A DNA stretch of 64,000 nucleotides from Helicobacter pylori (GTDB lineage: Bacteria > Campylobacterota > Campylobacteria > Campylobacterales > Helicobacteraceae), in contig NZ_LT635477.1 of NCBI RefSeq assembly GCF_900120335.1, positions 620,001 to 684,000 of the forward strand. Reading direction: 5' to 3'. Made by a program: the position numbers and the translations under genes. Shown one piece after another: positions 8,565 through 18,610 of the stretch. The notes under the pieces are model-generated. The model did not search any database. It worked only from the letters and a program-made list of their open reading frames with translations, and was not told the DNA's origin. Each line of letters begins with the position of its first letter. Position 1 is the stretch's first letter.

Positions 8565-8573
8565 TGTTACACT
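8565..8573 (+). promoter_or_regulatory. Extended -10 promoter of tip-alpha
   Basis: TG-T-TACACT at 8565-8573 is an extended -10. Transcription would start near 8580, about 22 nt before the GTG start. Confidence 0.55.
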
Positions 8574-8601
8574 CTGTAAAATCAAAATCAAAGGGGATAG
8601 C

Positions 8602-9180
8602 GTGTTAGAAAAATCTTTTTTAAAAAGCAAGCAATTGGTTTTATGCGGATTGGGTGTTTTAATGTTGCAGGCTTGTACTTGCCCAAACACTTCACAAAGG
8701 AATTCTTTTTTGCAAGATGTGCCTTATTGGATGTTGCAAAATCGCAGCCAGTATCTCACGCAAGGGGTGGATAGCTCGCACATTGTAGATGGTAAGGCAA
8801 CTGAAGAGATAGAAAAAATCGCTACCAAAAGAGCGACAATAAGAGTGGCTCAAAATATCGTGCATAAACTCAAAGAGGCTTACCTTTCTAAATCCAACCG
8901 CATCAAGCAAAAGATCACTAATGAAATGTTTATCCAAATGACAAAGCCCATTTTTGACAGCTTGATGAATGTGGATCGTTTAGGGATTTATATCAATCCT
9001 AACAATGAAGAAGTGTTTGCGTTAGTGCGTGCGCGTGGTTTTGATAAGGACGCTTTAAGCGAAGGGTTGCATAAAATGTCTTTAGACGATCAAGCGGTGA
9101 GTATCCTTGTTTCTAAAGTGGAAGAAATCTTTAAAGATTCTATCAATTACGGAGATGTTAAAGTCCCTATAGCCATGTAG
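8602..9180 (+). CDS. tipA: TNF-alpha-inducing protein Tip-alpha
   Basis: Tip-alpha is a secreted H. pylori protein that enters gastric cells and induces TNF-alpha and NF-kB signalling. The 192-residue product starts at GTG 8602 behind AAGGGGAT. It has an N-terminal signal segment with VLMLQACTC. The two cysteines, C25 and C27, are those known to form the disulfide-linked active dimer. The first also looks like a lipobox, although the protein is described as secreted. The mature part is a mixed helical domain with a lysine-rich stretch (about residues 70-105). It converges on pbp1A with only 2 nt between the ends. Symbol used loosely; HP0596-like. Confidence 0.92.
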   Translation: MLEKSFLKSKQLVLCGLGVLMLQACTCPNTSQRNSFLQDVPYWMLQNRSQYLTQGVDSSHIVDGKATEEIEKIATKRATIRVAQNIVHKLKEAYLSKSNRIKQKITNEMFIQMTKPIFDSLMNVDRLGIYINPNNEEVFALVRARGFDKDALSEGLHKMSLDDQAVSILVSKVEEIFKDSINYGDVKVPIAM

Positions 9181-9182
9181 GA

Positions 9183-11165
9183 TTAGAACAACAAGCGTTC
9201 TTCGCTATCATCTGTTCTTTTTGGGGTGGGGGTGATGGAATTAGGGGTTGAGTAGTAGGGGATTTTATCCACGATTTCTTTACGCAAGCCTTTGGGGACA
9301 TCAAACTTTCTTTTTAAAGAAGGTTCAATCGCTAAAATGTTACGCATGAAATACGAATACACAGGCGCACTCACAACGCCCCCTGTCGCTCCTTTGCCAA
9401 TAGGCGTGTTATCGTCTCTCCCAAACCAGATCACGCTTTGTAAGGTGGGGGTAAAGCCAATGAACCAAGCATCCACATTATTGTTAGGAGTCCCCGTTTT
9501 ACCGGCAATTTCTAAACCTTTAATGCGAGCCAAACTCCCTGTGCCGTTTTCTACCGCATCCATCAGCGCTGAAAGGGTTAAAAAAGCTTGTTCTTTGGAA
9601 GTGATCTTTTTGGTTTCCATAGGCGTGAAAACTTTGATATTGTTTTGCTGATCGGTGATGCTTTCAATGAGCATGGGTTTGAGCATGGTGCCGTAATTAG
9701 AAAATAGAGAATACTTTTCAGCCGCATCAATCGGTGAGATAGCAAAGCTCCCTAACACAATAGACAAATCTTTAGGGAGGTTTTTAAACCCCATATCGCT
9801 TAAAGATTGATAAATTTTTTCAAAGCCAAGCTGATCGCTTAAATTAATCGTAGCCAGATTTAACGAATGGCTCAAGGCTTCTTGCAAGGTTACAAGCCCT
9901 AAAAATTTGCGAGTATAATTGCTAGGGTGCCATGCGTGGTTTTGCGCGCTGTTTTTACTATAATTGCCATTTTCAAAATTTCGCGCGGTATCAGGGATTT
10001 TGGAAGTCGTGGAATAGCCATTATCAAAGGCGATTTGATACACAAAAGGCTTGATCGCGCTCCCAAATTGCCGTTTGGCTTGCGTGGCGCGATTGAAAGC
10101 GCTTTTTTTATAATCAATCCCCCCCACTAAGGCTAAAATCTTACCGGTGCTCGTTTCTGTAACTATCATGCTGGCGTTTAAGTTGTCTTCATCTTCATCA
10201 TTAGAGGCGTTAGTTTTTGGCTTCTCTTTAGCGATTTTTTCTAAGATTTTTTGATGCCCAAAACGCAAAGACTCTAACGCTAAGCGTTGGTAATCCAAAT
10301 CTATCGTGAGCTTGATGGTATAGCCTTGAGTTTTTAACCCGTCTAATTGATCCAATTGCTTCAACACTTCATCCACGACATAAGGGGCGATGTTTTGCGT
10401 GGAAGTTTGGTTATAAACGATTGGCACTTCATTGAGAGCGGATTTGAGCTCGTTAGAAGAAATCCAGCCTAAAGAATACAACCGCCTTAAAATATCATTA
10501 GCTCTAGAGAGCGAAAATTCTAAATTTTTGGTAGGGTCATAAAAACTCGGAGCTCTGGGTAAGGCGACTAACATGGTGATTTCTTTAAGCGTGAGTTTGT
10601 CAAGGGGTTTTTTAAAATACCCTAAGCTTGCGGTTTTCACGCCATAATACCCATGCCCAAAAAAAGTTTGGTTCAAATAACGCTCTAAAATTTCTTCTTT
10701 GCTTAAGACTTTTTCAATGCGTATGGAGATGATAGCTTCTTTGAGCTTTCTGGTTAATGTTTTTTCTCGTGTAAGCACCATGTTTTTAACGAGTTGTTGG
10801 GTTAGGGTGCTACCCCCTTCAGTGTAACGACCGCTTTTAGCGTTTTTAATCATAGCGCGCATGACAGCGTCTAAATTGATCCCCCCATGCTCAAAAAAGA
10901 GGGTGTCTTCTACCGCTAAAAGGCTTTCAATAAATCGTGGGGGGATTTCTTCAAAACGCGCATAAAAACGAAATTCCTTATCATAGATATTAGCGATCAA
11001 ACGCCCTTTTCTGTCTAAAATCTGTGAAGCGACACTGGGGCGATAATCTTTAATTTTAGCAATATCCTTATCCGTAGTTACCCAAACTTGAGCGATAAGA
11101 ATGGCTAACAACCCTATGATAATCAAAAATAAAACGATAAAACCATAAAAAATCTTTTTTAGCAT
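9183..11165 (-). CDS. pbp1A: Bifunctional class A penicillin-binding protein 1A
   Basis: PBP1A polymerises glycan strands and cross-links peptides in the periplasm. Mutations in its transpeptidase domain cause amoxicillin resistance in this species. The 660-residue protein has an N-terminal membrane anchor (about residues 5-27), a GT51 domain with VEDTLFFEHGG and GGSTLTQQLVKN, and a transpeptidase domain with the SxxK motif in FGSAIKPF, the SxN motif in SHSLN and the KTG box in AGKTGT. A proline/threonine/charged tail follows. It starts at ATG 11165-11163, overlapping the bioF stop by one base. I see no frame damage. Confidence 0.96.
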   Translation of the reverse strand: MLKKIFYGFIVLFLIIIGLLAILIAQVWVTTDKDIAKIKDYRPSVASQILDRKGRLIANIYDKEFRFYARFEEIPPRFIESLLAVEDTLFFEHGGINLDAVMRAMIKNAKSGRYTEGGSTLTQQLVKNMVLTREKTLTRKLKEAIISIRIEKVLSKEEILERYLNQTFFGHGYYGVKTASLGYFKKPLDKLTLKEITMLVALPRAPSFYDPTKNLEFSLSRANDILRRLYSLGWISSNELKSALNEVPIVYNQTSTQNIAPYVVDEVLKQLDQLDGLKTQGYTIKLTIDLDYQRLALESLRFGHQKILEKIAKEKPKTNASNDEDEDNLNASMIVTETSTGKILALVGGIDYKKSAFNRATQAKRQFGSAIKPFVYQIAFDNGYSTTSKIPDTARNFENGNYSKNSAQNHAWHPSNYTRKFLGLVTLQEALSHSLNLATINLSDQLGFEKIYQSLSDMGFKNLPKDLSIVLGSFAISPIDAAEKYSLFSNYGTMLKPMLIESITDQQNNIKVFTPMETKKITSKEQAFLTLSALMDAVENGTGSLARIKGLEIAGKTGTPNNNVDAWFIGFTPTLQSVIWFGRDDNTPIGKGATGGVVSAPVYSYFMRNILAIEPSLKRKFDVPKGLRKEIVDKIPYYSTPNSITPTPKRTDDSEERLLF

Positions 11166-12289
11166 TAACCACTCTTAAAAGAAGATTGTATTTTAGAATA
11201 ATCTAAAAGGGCGTTTGCAAGCTCTTTAGTGTCTTCTAAGCTGTTTTTGAGGGACAAAGAGACTCGTAAAAGGGGTTTAGAAACCGTAGGGGGGCGGATA
11301 GCTCCCACTAAAAACCCCTTTTCTTTCAAAAAATATTGGGCGTTTAAAAGGGCGGGATTGTTTTCAAACTCTAAAGTAAAAAATCCTGCGAGCGTTCTAA
11401 CGCCTAAAGTTTCAAAAATAATCTGTTGGTGTTTGTGAAGCTCTTTTTTTAATTCCTGTTTTTGCGCGATAAAGTATTCTAAATGGGCCAAAGTTAAAGC
11501 GGTGTCTAACAGGCTTAAAGCGGTGGTATAAATCACGCTTTTAGCGCGATTAGTTAAAAACTCTATGACTTGTAAGGGGGCTAAAACACACGCCCCATAG
11601 CTCGCAAGGGCTTTAGAAAAAGTGCTGAGCTTAATGATTTTGTCTTTTTCTTTGATGCGATAATATTCTAAAAAACCCAATAAATTCTCGCCGATAGTCC
11701 CAAAACTATGGGCTTCATCTACGATTAAAAAAGCGTTAGGAATCTCTTGAATGATTTCATAAAAATCATAAGGAGCGACGCTCGCATCCATAGAATAAAC
11801 CCCCTCAATGGCTATAAATTTGAGCTTGTTTTTAGGAGCGTTAAAGAGTTTTTGTTTTAAATCCTTAGCGTCATTGTGCGAGAAAAAAACCACTTGATTA
11901 GGTTTAGCTTTGGCGCTAAAAATCCCGCTCGCATGGTAGTGTGCGTCCATGAATAAGAGGGCGTTTTTGACTAAAAGGGTGTCTATTAAAGCCAGATTAC
12001 CCAAAAAACCACTCCCCACTAAAAGAACGCTTTCAAATTCTAACAAATCCGCTAATCGTTCTTCTAATTCTGCATGCAAAGGGTGGTAGCCATTCACTAG
12101 CATGGAAGCCTTGGGGGAGTGGCAATCAAAGGATTGGAGCTTATCAAAGGCGTTTTGAAGCAAATCTTTTTTAACGCTCAAACCCAAATAATCGTTAGAA
12201 GCGTAATCCTTTAATAAAGGGTCAAACAACTCTCTTTTGCGGTATCGTTTAACATGGTGTAAGGCTTCTAAGGATTTAGAAAACATCAA
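11165..12289 (-). CDS. bioF: 8-amino-7-oxononanoate synthase (biotin biosynthesis), BioF/Kbl family
   Basis: BioF is a PLP enzyme that joins pimeloyl thioester and alanine in biotin synthesis. The 374-residue protein belongs to the alpha-oxoamine synthase family: YASNDYLGL near the N-terminus, the substrate motif HSPKASMLVNGYHPLHAELEE, VDEAHSFG holding the cofactor, and the PLP lysine in KLSTFSKALASYGA. Older annotation called it Kbl (2-amino-3-oxobutyrate CoA ligase). The spacing and absence of a tdh neighbour favour BioF, but the two are hard to tell apart by sequence. It is between tlpD (19 nt upstream) and pbp1A (1-nt overlap), probably one leftward transcript. It is slightly shorter than E. 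coli BioF. Confidence 0.85.
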   Translation of the reverse strand: MMFSKSLEALHHVKRYRKRELFDPLLKDYASNDYLGLSVKKDLLQNAFDKLQSFDCHSPKASMLVNGYHPLHAELEERLADLLEFESVLLVGSGFLGNLALIDTLLVKNALLFMDAHYHASGIFSAKAKPNQVVFFSHNDAKDLKQKLFNAPKNKLKFIAIEGVYSMDASVAPYDFYEIIQEIPNAFLIVDEAHSFGTIGENLLGFLEYYRIKEKDKIIKLSTFSKALASYGACVLAPLQVIEFLTNRAKSVIYTTALSLLDTALTLAHLEYFIAQKQELKKELHKHQQIIFETLGVRTLAGFFTLEFENNPALLNAQYFLKEKGFLVGAIRPPTVSKPLLRVSLSLKNSLEDTKELANALLDYSKIQSSFKSG

Positions 12290-12308
12290 AACGCTTCATT
12301 GAATAAGA

Positions 12309-13610
12309 TCATTCGCCTTTTTGAATTTTTTCAATGATTTTATTGAGTTCATCTTGTTTTTCGTAAAACATCTTATCAATATTTTCTTTGACATGTTTAG
12401 CACTATCTTCCATTAAATGCACTTTATGTTCTAGGTATTTTGAATCGGTAATGTGATCTTCTTGAACGGCTTTAACCAAATCATTAGCTTCAGCATGCAC
12501 GCTCGCATGGTGGCTTTCTAAAGCTCTATAGCCTGAAGTGTTAGCAAAGTTTTCTTTACCCGCGCCCTCATAATACCATTTGCCTAAACGGCAATTCTTA
12601 TGGCTGGTAATATCAAAGGAATTGAGGCCAAAGACCATGCCATAAAGGTTGTTTTTAAAGACCACATGATCGAGTTTGGCTAGACCGCAAAACACCCGGT
12701 TATTGATATTGTAGATGGTGTATTTTGCCGCTTGCGCGACAATCATGTTATTTTTTACGGTGGATTTAAGCTCTTCTACATCACCCTTAATAGAGCCTAC
12801 AATAGAATTAATATCGTGGGTGTTGGTTTGAATATCGTTCGCTTCTTGTTGCATGCTTTTAACCACGACAGCGATTTCTTTAGTGGCTTTTTGGGTTTTT
12901 TCAGCGAGCTTTCTCACCTCATCAGCCACCACCGCAAACCCTCTCCCATGTTCACCCGCTCGTGCGGCTTCAATGGCGGCGTTTAGGGCTAAGAGATTGG
13001 TTTGTTCTGCAATATCATCAATCAAAGAAATGACTTGAGTGATTTCATTGCTCCGTTGGTTGAGGGAGTCCGCTAACGAAGTGGCGTTTTGCATCTTTTC
13101 ATAAAGCGATTCAATGTCTTGACCCGTTTTATTAACGGTTATTAATCCTTCATTAGAATGTTCTTCGCCATTTTTAGCCGCATTCAAGAGCAAGCCTGTT
13201 TCTTGATGGAAATACTGCATGCTTTCTTGCGCGTTCTCTAAGCCCTCTTTTAAGCTCGCGCAAAAAGTCTTAAACAAATCATTTTTATGGTATTCCCCCA
13301 CACAACCTGTTTTTTTAGCCAATGAAAAATACTGCACGCCATCAATATTTTGGCTTTTCAAAGAATAAGAAACGCCTTGTAAATTAACGCTCTCTGCATT
13401 TTCTTTAAAATGAACGCTTTGTTCTTCTAGATTGCTTAAGCCTGCAAGATTCCCGCTTTTAAAAACGACTTTATTGTTTTTAATACCTACAAAACCCTCA
13501 TGCAAGCACAAATTTAAAAGGCTTTGATAGAGATTGACTTCTTTTTTTAACTCCGCAATCTCAGAATCTTTTTGACTGATTTGAAGTTGCAACTGCTTAT
13601 TCCCAAACAT
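12309..13610 (-). CDS. tlpD: Cytoplasmic chemoreceptor TlpD
   Basis: TlpD is a soluble energy/redox-sensing chemoreceptor that signals through CheW-CheA. The 433-residue protein has no membrane segments. An N-terminal coiled region (residues 1-30) leads into a sensor portion, then the methyl-accepting signalling hairpin with the tip sequence [21 protein letters not shown] and [14 protein letters not shown]. The C-terminus carries a CZB zinc-binding domain, seen as [13 protein letters not shown] near residue 335 plus the [10 protein letters not shown] stretch. CZB zinc ligands are Cys and three His. The old name was hemolysin secretion protein (hylB). It begins the tlpD-bioF-pbp1A transcript and has its own TATAAT box. 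Confidence 0.95.
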   Translation of the reverse strand: MFGNKQLQLQISQKDSEIAELKKEVNLYQSLLNLCLHEGFVGIKNNKVVFKSGNLAGLSNLEEQSVHFKENAESVNLQGVSYSLKSQNIDGVQYFSLAKKTGCVGEYHKNDLFKTFCASLKEGLENAQESMQYFHQETGLLLNAAKNGEEHSNEGLITVNKTGQDIESLYEKMQNATSLADSLNQRSNEITQVISLIDDIAEQTNLLALNAAIEAARAGEHGRGFAVVADEVRKLAEKTQKATKEIAVVVKSMQQEANDIQTNTHDINSIVGSIKGDVEELKSTVKNNMIVAQAAKYTIYNINNRVFCGLAKLDHVVFKNNLYGMVFGLNSFDITSHKNCRLGKWYYEGAGKENFANTSGYRALESHHASVHAEANDLVKAVQEDHITDSKYLEHKVHLMEDSAKHVKENIDKMFYEKQDELNKIIEKIQKGE

Positions 13611-13645
13611 GGTGGCATTCCTTATTTAAATTTGAATCTTTTGAG

Positions 13646-13651
13646 ATTATA
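13646..13651 (-). promoter_or_regulatory. -10 box (TATAAT) upstream of tlpD
   Basis: On the minus strand TATAAT reads 13651 to 13646, about 35 nt upstream of the tlpD ATG. No TG extension is present. Confidence 0.55.
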
Positions 13652-13681
13652 CCCAAAATTACCAAACATTTTAAGCGCTCG

Positions 13682-15451
13682 CTAGTATTGTTGTTTCAAA
13701 AACAATTCGTAAAATAATCCCTGTTTTTTCATAAGGGTTTCAAAGTTGCCCTGTTCTATTAGTTTGCCTTGATCTAACACGATAATTTCATCAGCTTGCT
13801 TGACACTATTCATGCGGTGTGTAATAATTAAAGCCATCTTAGATTGCGATTTTTTAAAAATAAAATCTAAAAACTCTTTTTTCATAATGGGATCGATGGC
13901 GCTGCTTGGCTCATCTAAAACAATGCAATTACTTGGTTTTAAAAAGGCTCTCATGGTAGCTATGCGTTGCTTTTGACCTAAAGAAAAATCTACCCCATTA
14001 TATTGCGCTCCAAATAGTGTGTTGTTGCAATCATTAAGACAATTTTGAAAATTCTCATCAAAAGATTTTAGTATTTCTCTTTTTTGCTTTAATTGCTCTT
14101 TAGTGATATTGTTTTGCATAAAAAGATTATCATCAATGCTATACCCAGCATAAAGAGAAAAATCTTGAAATATGGCGCTCATTTGTTGATGATAGCTATT
14201 TAGTTCCAAGTCTTGCAATGGGTATTTGTTATTAATGATAATTTGACCTGAATTTGGGGTATAAAAACCTAACAATAAATTAATCAGCGTGCTTTTTCCG
14301 CTAGCATTCCTACCGACTAATGCATAAATTTTGTTAGTGCTTAAAGAAAGATTAAAATTTTCAAAAATAGGTTTTGAATTAGAATAAGAAAAACTAATGT
14401 TTTCAAATGTAATACTATGGATTTTTTCTTCTAATCTGATTTGTGATTCTGGTTTTGGTGTTTTGTAATCTAATATATAAAAATAATTTTCAAAATATTT
14501 ATTGATAGTAAAAAACCACTTTCCATAAAACGATAAATCTTGTAGTTGCTGCTCAGTGTAGCTAAACGCTTGGATATATCCAGCAATTGCCCCCACACCA
14601 ATGGATTTTGAAAGGATAATAAAAACCATTAAGAAGAATAATGCGACACTTAGAATGGTTGTTAAAATATCAGTATATATGGTAAGCATTAAGTTTTTTT
14701 GGGCGATTTTCACAAAATGGTTGATATATAATTCTTTGTTTTCAATAAATTTATGATAGAAATTGAATACAAAACTAAATAATAGGTTGTCTTTATTCTT
14801 TTGGATATCTAGTCCAGAGTATAGGTAATTTTGCATGCTCTCTTTTTGGTCTTGAAGTTTATCTATGGAAGCGCTATGTTTTTTTGCTATATGATTAGTG
14901 ATAAACATGCAAGGAACTGTTGCAAAAATCATTATAAAGGGTAGATAAATACTAATAGAAAATAATATACCAAATAGACTAATAAGCCCTATAATGCGTT
15001 GCAAGTTAAAAAATAGATTACTGACATAATTTAGTGGACGGATGTATAGACCGTTATGGATGGCGTTAAGCTTAATAGTGTGATCTTTGTTTTCAAAAAA
15101 ATTTAGATTTTTAACTTTTGTGAGTTTAATAGCAAGTCGTGTGATGATGTTTGTAGAAAATTGTTCGGCAATAATGGTTTGTAGGCTTGATAAAATTCCC
15201 AAGAATACATGAGCAAAAAACAATAACGCTCCCCACAGTAGCAAAGTGGATAAAAGTAATCTATATTCAAAGTGTGTATGATTTTGTAATATATTTGCCA
15301 CAACATCAATCAATCTTATTGTAACAAGAATATTTATTGATGGGAGAATACCAATCAATAGCACTATAACTGACGCCAATACAACATATTTTGGTGAGCT
15401 TTTATAGAGTAAAACAAAAGTCCTTAATGGAATGTTTTTTATGGTATCCAT
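13682..15451 (-). CDS. ABC transporter, fused membrane and ATP-binding domains (multidrug/lipid exporter type; HP0600-like)
   Basis: This 589-residue half-transporter has about six membrane segments in residues 15-310 and a C-terminal ATPase. Walker A is GRNASGKST, the signature is FSLGQKQR, Walker B is CIVLDEPSSAID and the H-loop is ITHR, so the ATPase looks competent. It probably acts as a homodimer exporting a lipid, peptide or drug; the old label spaB/multidrug resistance is only by similarity. It is markedly more AT-rich and richer in Asn/Lys/Ile codons than tlpD or flaA, hinting at separate ancestry. TATAAT at 15489-15484 lies 33-38 nt before its ATG. Substrate unknown. Confidence 0.87.
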   Translation of the reverse strand: MDTIKNIPLRTFVLLYKSSPKYVVLASVIVLLIGILPSINILVTIRLIDVVANILQNHTHFEYRLLLSTLLLWGALLFFAHVFLGILSSLQTIIAEQFSTNIITRLAIKLTKVKNLNFFENKDHTIKLNAIHNGLYIRPLNYVSNLFFNLQRIIGLISLFGILFSISIYLPFIMIFATVPCMFITNHIAKKHSASIDKLQDQKESMQNYLYSGLDIQKNKDNLLFSFVFNFYHKFIENKELYINHFVKIAQKNLMLTIYTDILTTILSVALFFLMVFIILSKSIGVGAIAGYIQAFSYTEQQLQDLSFYGKWFFTINKYFENYFYILDYKTPKPESQIRLEEKIHSITFENISFSYSNSKPIFENFNLSLSTNKIYALVGRNASGKSTLINLLLGFYTPNSGQIIINNKYPLQDLELNSYHQQMSAIFQDFSLYAGYSIDDNLFMQNNITKEQLKQKREILKSFDENFQNCLNDCNNTLFGAQYNGVDFSLGQKQRIATMRAFLKPSNCIVLDEPSSAIDPIMKKEFLDFIFKKSQSKMALIITHRMNSVKQADEIIVLDQGKLIEQGNFETLMKKQGLFYELFLKQQY

Positions 15452-15483
15452 TGGTGTTCGTATTCAATAATAAAATTTTCTTT

Positions 15484-15489
15484 ATTATA
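15484..15489 (-). promoter_or_regulatory. -10 box (TATAAT) of the ABC transporter gene
   Basis: TATAAT on the minus strand from 15489 to 15484, preceded by GGGT. It is divergent from the flaA promoter, and the two share the intergenic space. Confidence 0.5.
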
Positions 15490-15541
15490 ACCCATTTTCA
15501 TGCCCCCGCCCCTAATTTTATTTTTTAAAAATAAAGCCCTT

Positions 15542-15567
15542 TAAAATTTCAAACTTTAACCGATTAT
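15542..15567 (+). promoter_or_regulatory. Sigma-28 (FliA) type promoter of flaA
   Basis: The intergenic region lacks a TATAAT box in the flaA direction but holds a TAAA element (15542-15545) and ACCGATTA at 15559-15566, close to the FliA -10 consensus GCCGATAA. H. pylori flaA is known to need FliA. The spacing I see is about 13 bases rather than the usual 15, so the exact -35 is uncertain. Confidence 0.65.
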
Positions 15568-15623
15568 AGTTCCAACCAAAAGCAAGGATGCCTTTGGGTT
15601 TTTTATAACAAGGAGTTACAACA

Positions 15624-17156
15624 ATGGCTTTTCAGGTCAATACAAATATCAATGCGATGAATGCGCATGTGCAATCCGCACTCACTCAAAACGCGCTTAA
15701 AACTTCATTGGAGCGATTGAGTTCAGGTTTAAGGATTAATAAAGCGGCTGATGACGCATCAGGCATGACGGTGGCGGATTCTTTGCGTTCACAAGCGAGC
15801 AGTTTGGGTCAAGCGATTGCCAACACGAATGACGGCATGGGGATTATCCAGGTTGCGGATAAGGCTATGGATGAGCAGTTAAAGATCTTAGACACCGTTA
15901 AGGTTAAAGCGACTCAAGCGGCTCAAGATGGGCAAACTACGGAATCTCGTAAAGCGATTCAATCTGACATCGTTCGTTTGATTCAAGGTTTGGATAATAT
16001 CGGTAACACAACTACTTATAACGGGCAAGCGTTATTGTCTGGTCAATTCACTAACAAAGAATTCCAAGTAGGGGCTTATTCTAACCAAAGCATTAAGGCT
16101 TCTATCGGCTCTACCACTTCCGATAAAATCGGTCAGGTTCGTATCGCTACAGGTGCGTTAATCACGGCTTCTGGGGATATTAGCTTGACTTTTAAACAAG
16201 TGGATGGCGTGAATGATGTGACTTTAGAGAGCGTAAAAGTTTCTAGTTCAGCAGGCACAGGGATTGGCGTGTTAGCGGAAGTGATCAATAAAAACTCTAA
16301 CCGAACAGGGGTTAAAGCTTATGCGAGCGTTATCACCACGAGCGATGTGGCGGTCCAGTCAGGAAGTTTGAGTAATTTAACCTTAAATGGGATTCATTTG
16401 GGTAATATCGCAGATATTAAGAAAAACGACTCAGACGGAAGGTTAGTCGCAGCGATCAATGCGGTCACTTCAGAAACCGGTGTGGAAGCTTATACGGATC
16501 AAAAAGGGCGCTTGAATTTGCGCAGTATAGATGGCCGTGGGATTGAAATCAAAACCGATAGCGTCAGTAATGGGCCTAGTGCTTTAACGATGGTCAATGG
16601 CGGTCAGGATTTAACAAAAGGCTCTACTAACTACGGAAGGCTTTCTCTCACACGCTTAGACGCTAAGAGCATCAATGTCGTTTCGGCTTCTGACTCACAG
16701 CATTTAGGCTTCACAGCGATTGGTTTTGGGGAATCTCAAGTGGCAGAAACCACGGTGAATTTGCGCGATGTTACTGGGAATTTTAACGCTAATGTCAAAT
16801 CAGCCAGTGGCGCGAACTATAACGCCGTGATCGCTAGCGGTAACCAAAGCTTGGGATCTGGGGTTACAACCTTAAGAGGTGCGATGGTGGTGATTGACAT
16901 TGCCGAATCAGCGATGAAAATGTTGGATAAAGTCCGCTCTGATTTAGGTTCTGTGCAAAATCAAATGATTAGCACCGTGAATAACATCAGCATCACTCAA
17001 GTGAATGTTAAAGCGGCTGAATCTCAAATTAGGGATGTGGATTTCGCTGAAGAGAGTGCGAATTTCAACAAAAACAACATTTTGGCGCAATCAGGCAGCT
17101 ATGCGATGAGTCAAGCTAACACCGTTCAACAAAATATCTTAAGGCTTTTAACTTAG
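15624..17156 (+). CDS. flaA: Major flagellin FlaA
   Basis: FlaA is the main subunit of the sheathed polar flagellar filament. The 510-residue protein has the conserved N-terminal coiled D0/D1 segment ([35 protein letters not shown]) and the C-terminal D1/D0 segment ending [12 protein letters not shown]. The variable surface domain lies between about residues 180 and 400. It is normally modified with pseudaminic acid on serine and threonine, which are frequent there. The epsilonproteobacterial D1 sequence escapes TLR5 recognition. AAGGAG at about 15611-15616 sets the start. It is monocistronic, with its own promoter and a strong hairpin at 17181-17201. Confidence 0.98.
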
Positions 17157-17180
17157 TTTTAAGAAAGGTGTTTGTATGGG

Positions 17181-17206
17181 GCTAACGCTTTAAGCGTTGG
17201 CTTTTC
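17181..17206 (+). terminator. Rho-independent terminator of flaA
   Basis: GCTAACGCTT (17181-17190) pairs with AAGCGTTGGC (17192-17201) with one G-T wobble, followed by TTTT. This is among the best terminator hairpins in the window. Confidence 0.8.
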
Positions 17207-17273
17207 GCTTTAATTTTTGCTTCTTTTTCAATAAAATACTCTTTTTGATTCCTTTTTATTATAGGCGGTTATT

Positions 17274-17930
17274 GTGTTGGATAGTTTTGAAATTTTAAAG
17301 GCTTTAAAGAGCTTGGATTTATTGAAAAACGCCCCCGCTTGGTGGTGGCCTAACGCTTTGAAATTTGAAGCTTTATTAGGAGCGGTTTTGACGCAAAACA
17401 CTAAATTTGAAGCCGTTTTGAAATCTTTAGAAAATTTAAAAAACGCTCGCATTTTAGAAAATGACGATGAAACCAATCTTAAAAAAATCGCTTCTATAGA
17501 GTTTTCAAAGCTTGCAGAGTGTGTTCGCCCTAGCGGGTTTTATAACCAAAAAGCCAAACGACTGATTGTTTTGAGTAAGAATATTTTAAAAGACTTTCAA
17601 AGTTTTGAAAAATTTAAACAAGAAGCGACTAGGGAGTGGCTTTTAGACCAAAAAGGCATTGGCAAAGAAAGCGCGGATGCGATTTTATGCTATGCGTGCG
17701 CTAAAGAAGTGATGGTGGTGGATAAATACACCTATCTTTTTTTAAAAAAATTAGGCATAGAGATAGAAGATTATGACGAATTACAACATTTTTTTGAAAA
17801 AGGCGTTCAAGAGAATTTAAATGCCGCCTTAGCGCTTTATGAAAACACCATTCCTTTAGCGCAACTTTATGCGAGATTCCATGGAAAGATCGTGGAATTT
17901 TCCAAACAAAAATTGGAATTGAAGCTTTGA
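17274..17930 (+). CDS. magIII: 3-methyladenine DNA glycosylase MagIII
   Basis: MagIII removes 3-methyladenine from alkylated DNA to start base-excision repair. It belongs to the helix-hairpin-helix-GPD (endonuclease III) superfamily but lacks the iron-sulfur cluster. The 218-residue protein has the hairpin LLDQKGIGKESAD (about residues 123-135), the catalytic aspartate D150 in MVVDKYT, the stacking aromatics W24 and W25 in PAWWWP, and K205 in HGK, matching the lysine known to be carbamylated in the active site. It starts at GTG 17274. Its stop overlaps the next gene's TTG. The old label was endonuclease III. Confidence 0.93.
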   Translation: MLDSFEILKALKSLDLLKNAPAWWWPNALKFEALLGAVLTQNTKFEAVLKSLENLKNARILENDDETNLKKIASIEFSKLAECVRPSGFYNQKAKRLIVLSKNILKDFQSFEKFKQEATREWLLDQKGIGKESADAILCYACAKEVMVVDKYTYLFLKKLGIEIEDYDELQHFFEKGVQENLNAALALYENTIPLAQLYARFHGKIVEFSKQKLELKL

Positions 17931-18544
17931 TTTTTAGATTTTTCTTAATCTTAAGCCTTTTTGAAGGGGTCTTGTTAGCCAAAAAGGATTTAAATTTTTT
18001 CAAACCTTTAGAGCCTACTAAAAAATATTTTGGCTCTTTTAAAATCGGCTATCTTTATCAGCATGCCCAAACGACTAAAAGATCCCCCATCCGCCCCAAA
18101 AACCGCCCTCCTATTTTAATGGATAAAACTTACCATGACGCTTCTTTAGGCTTTGGTGCAGGGTATATTTTAAAAAAGAAGGCTTTATTAGGGGGGTATT
18201 TGGATGCAGGAATGGGCGATTCGTATTTCATGAGCGCTGGGCTAGTCGCTGGGGTTAGGCTTTTTAAGGGGTGGGTTATCCCTAAAATCGCCTTAGGCTA
18301 CCAGCTCCAAATTTTAGGGGCTAAGATTGATAAGTATCAATTCAATATCCAATCAGCAGTAGGGAGTGTGGGCTTGTTTTTCAATGCGGCTAAAAATTTT
18401 GGCTTGAGTATAGAAGCAAGGGGCGGTATCCCTTTTTATTTTATCCAAAGCAAATTCTCTAAAGCCTTTGGCACGCCACGATTGAACATCTATTCTATTG
18501 GCATCACTTTCACTTTTTATGATTTTACTAGATTTTTAGGGTAA
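17927..18544 (+). CDS. Small outer-membrane-type protein, function unknown (HP0603-like)
   Basis: The frame starts at TTG 17927, overlapping the magIII stop as TTGA, so translation is probably coupled. The 205-residue product begins with a signal peptide (RFFLILSLFEGVLLA, cleavage near residue 19). Its mature part is rich in alternating hydrophobic strands with glycine/aromatic residues (GFGAGYIL, GLVAGVRLF, IYSIGITFTFYDF), as in an eight-stranded outer-membrane barrel. I do not recognise a named family. It resembles in design the product at 24885-25454. An alternative later start is not obvious. Confidence 0.65.
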   Translation: MIFRFFLILSLFEGVLLAKKDLNFFKPLEPTKKYFGSFKIGYLYQHAQTTKRSPIRPKNRPPILMDKTYHDASLGFGAGYILKKKALLGGYLDAGMGDSYFMSAGLVAGVRLFKGWVIPKIALGYQLQILGAKIDKYQFNIQSAVGSVGLFFNAAKNFGLSIEARGGIPFYFIQSKFSKAFGTPRLNIYSIGITFTFYDFTRFLG

Positions 18545-18610
18545 AATATTCATTTTAAAAACTAACTATAGAGTATAAAAACAAACCACTAAACAAATTT
18601 TCAAGGATTT

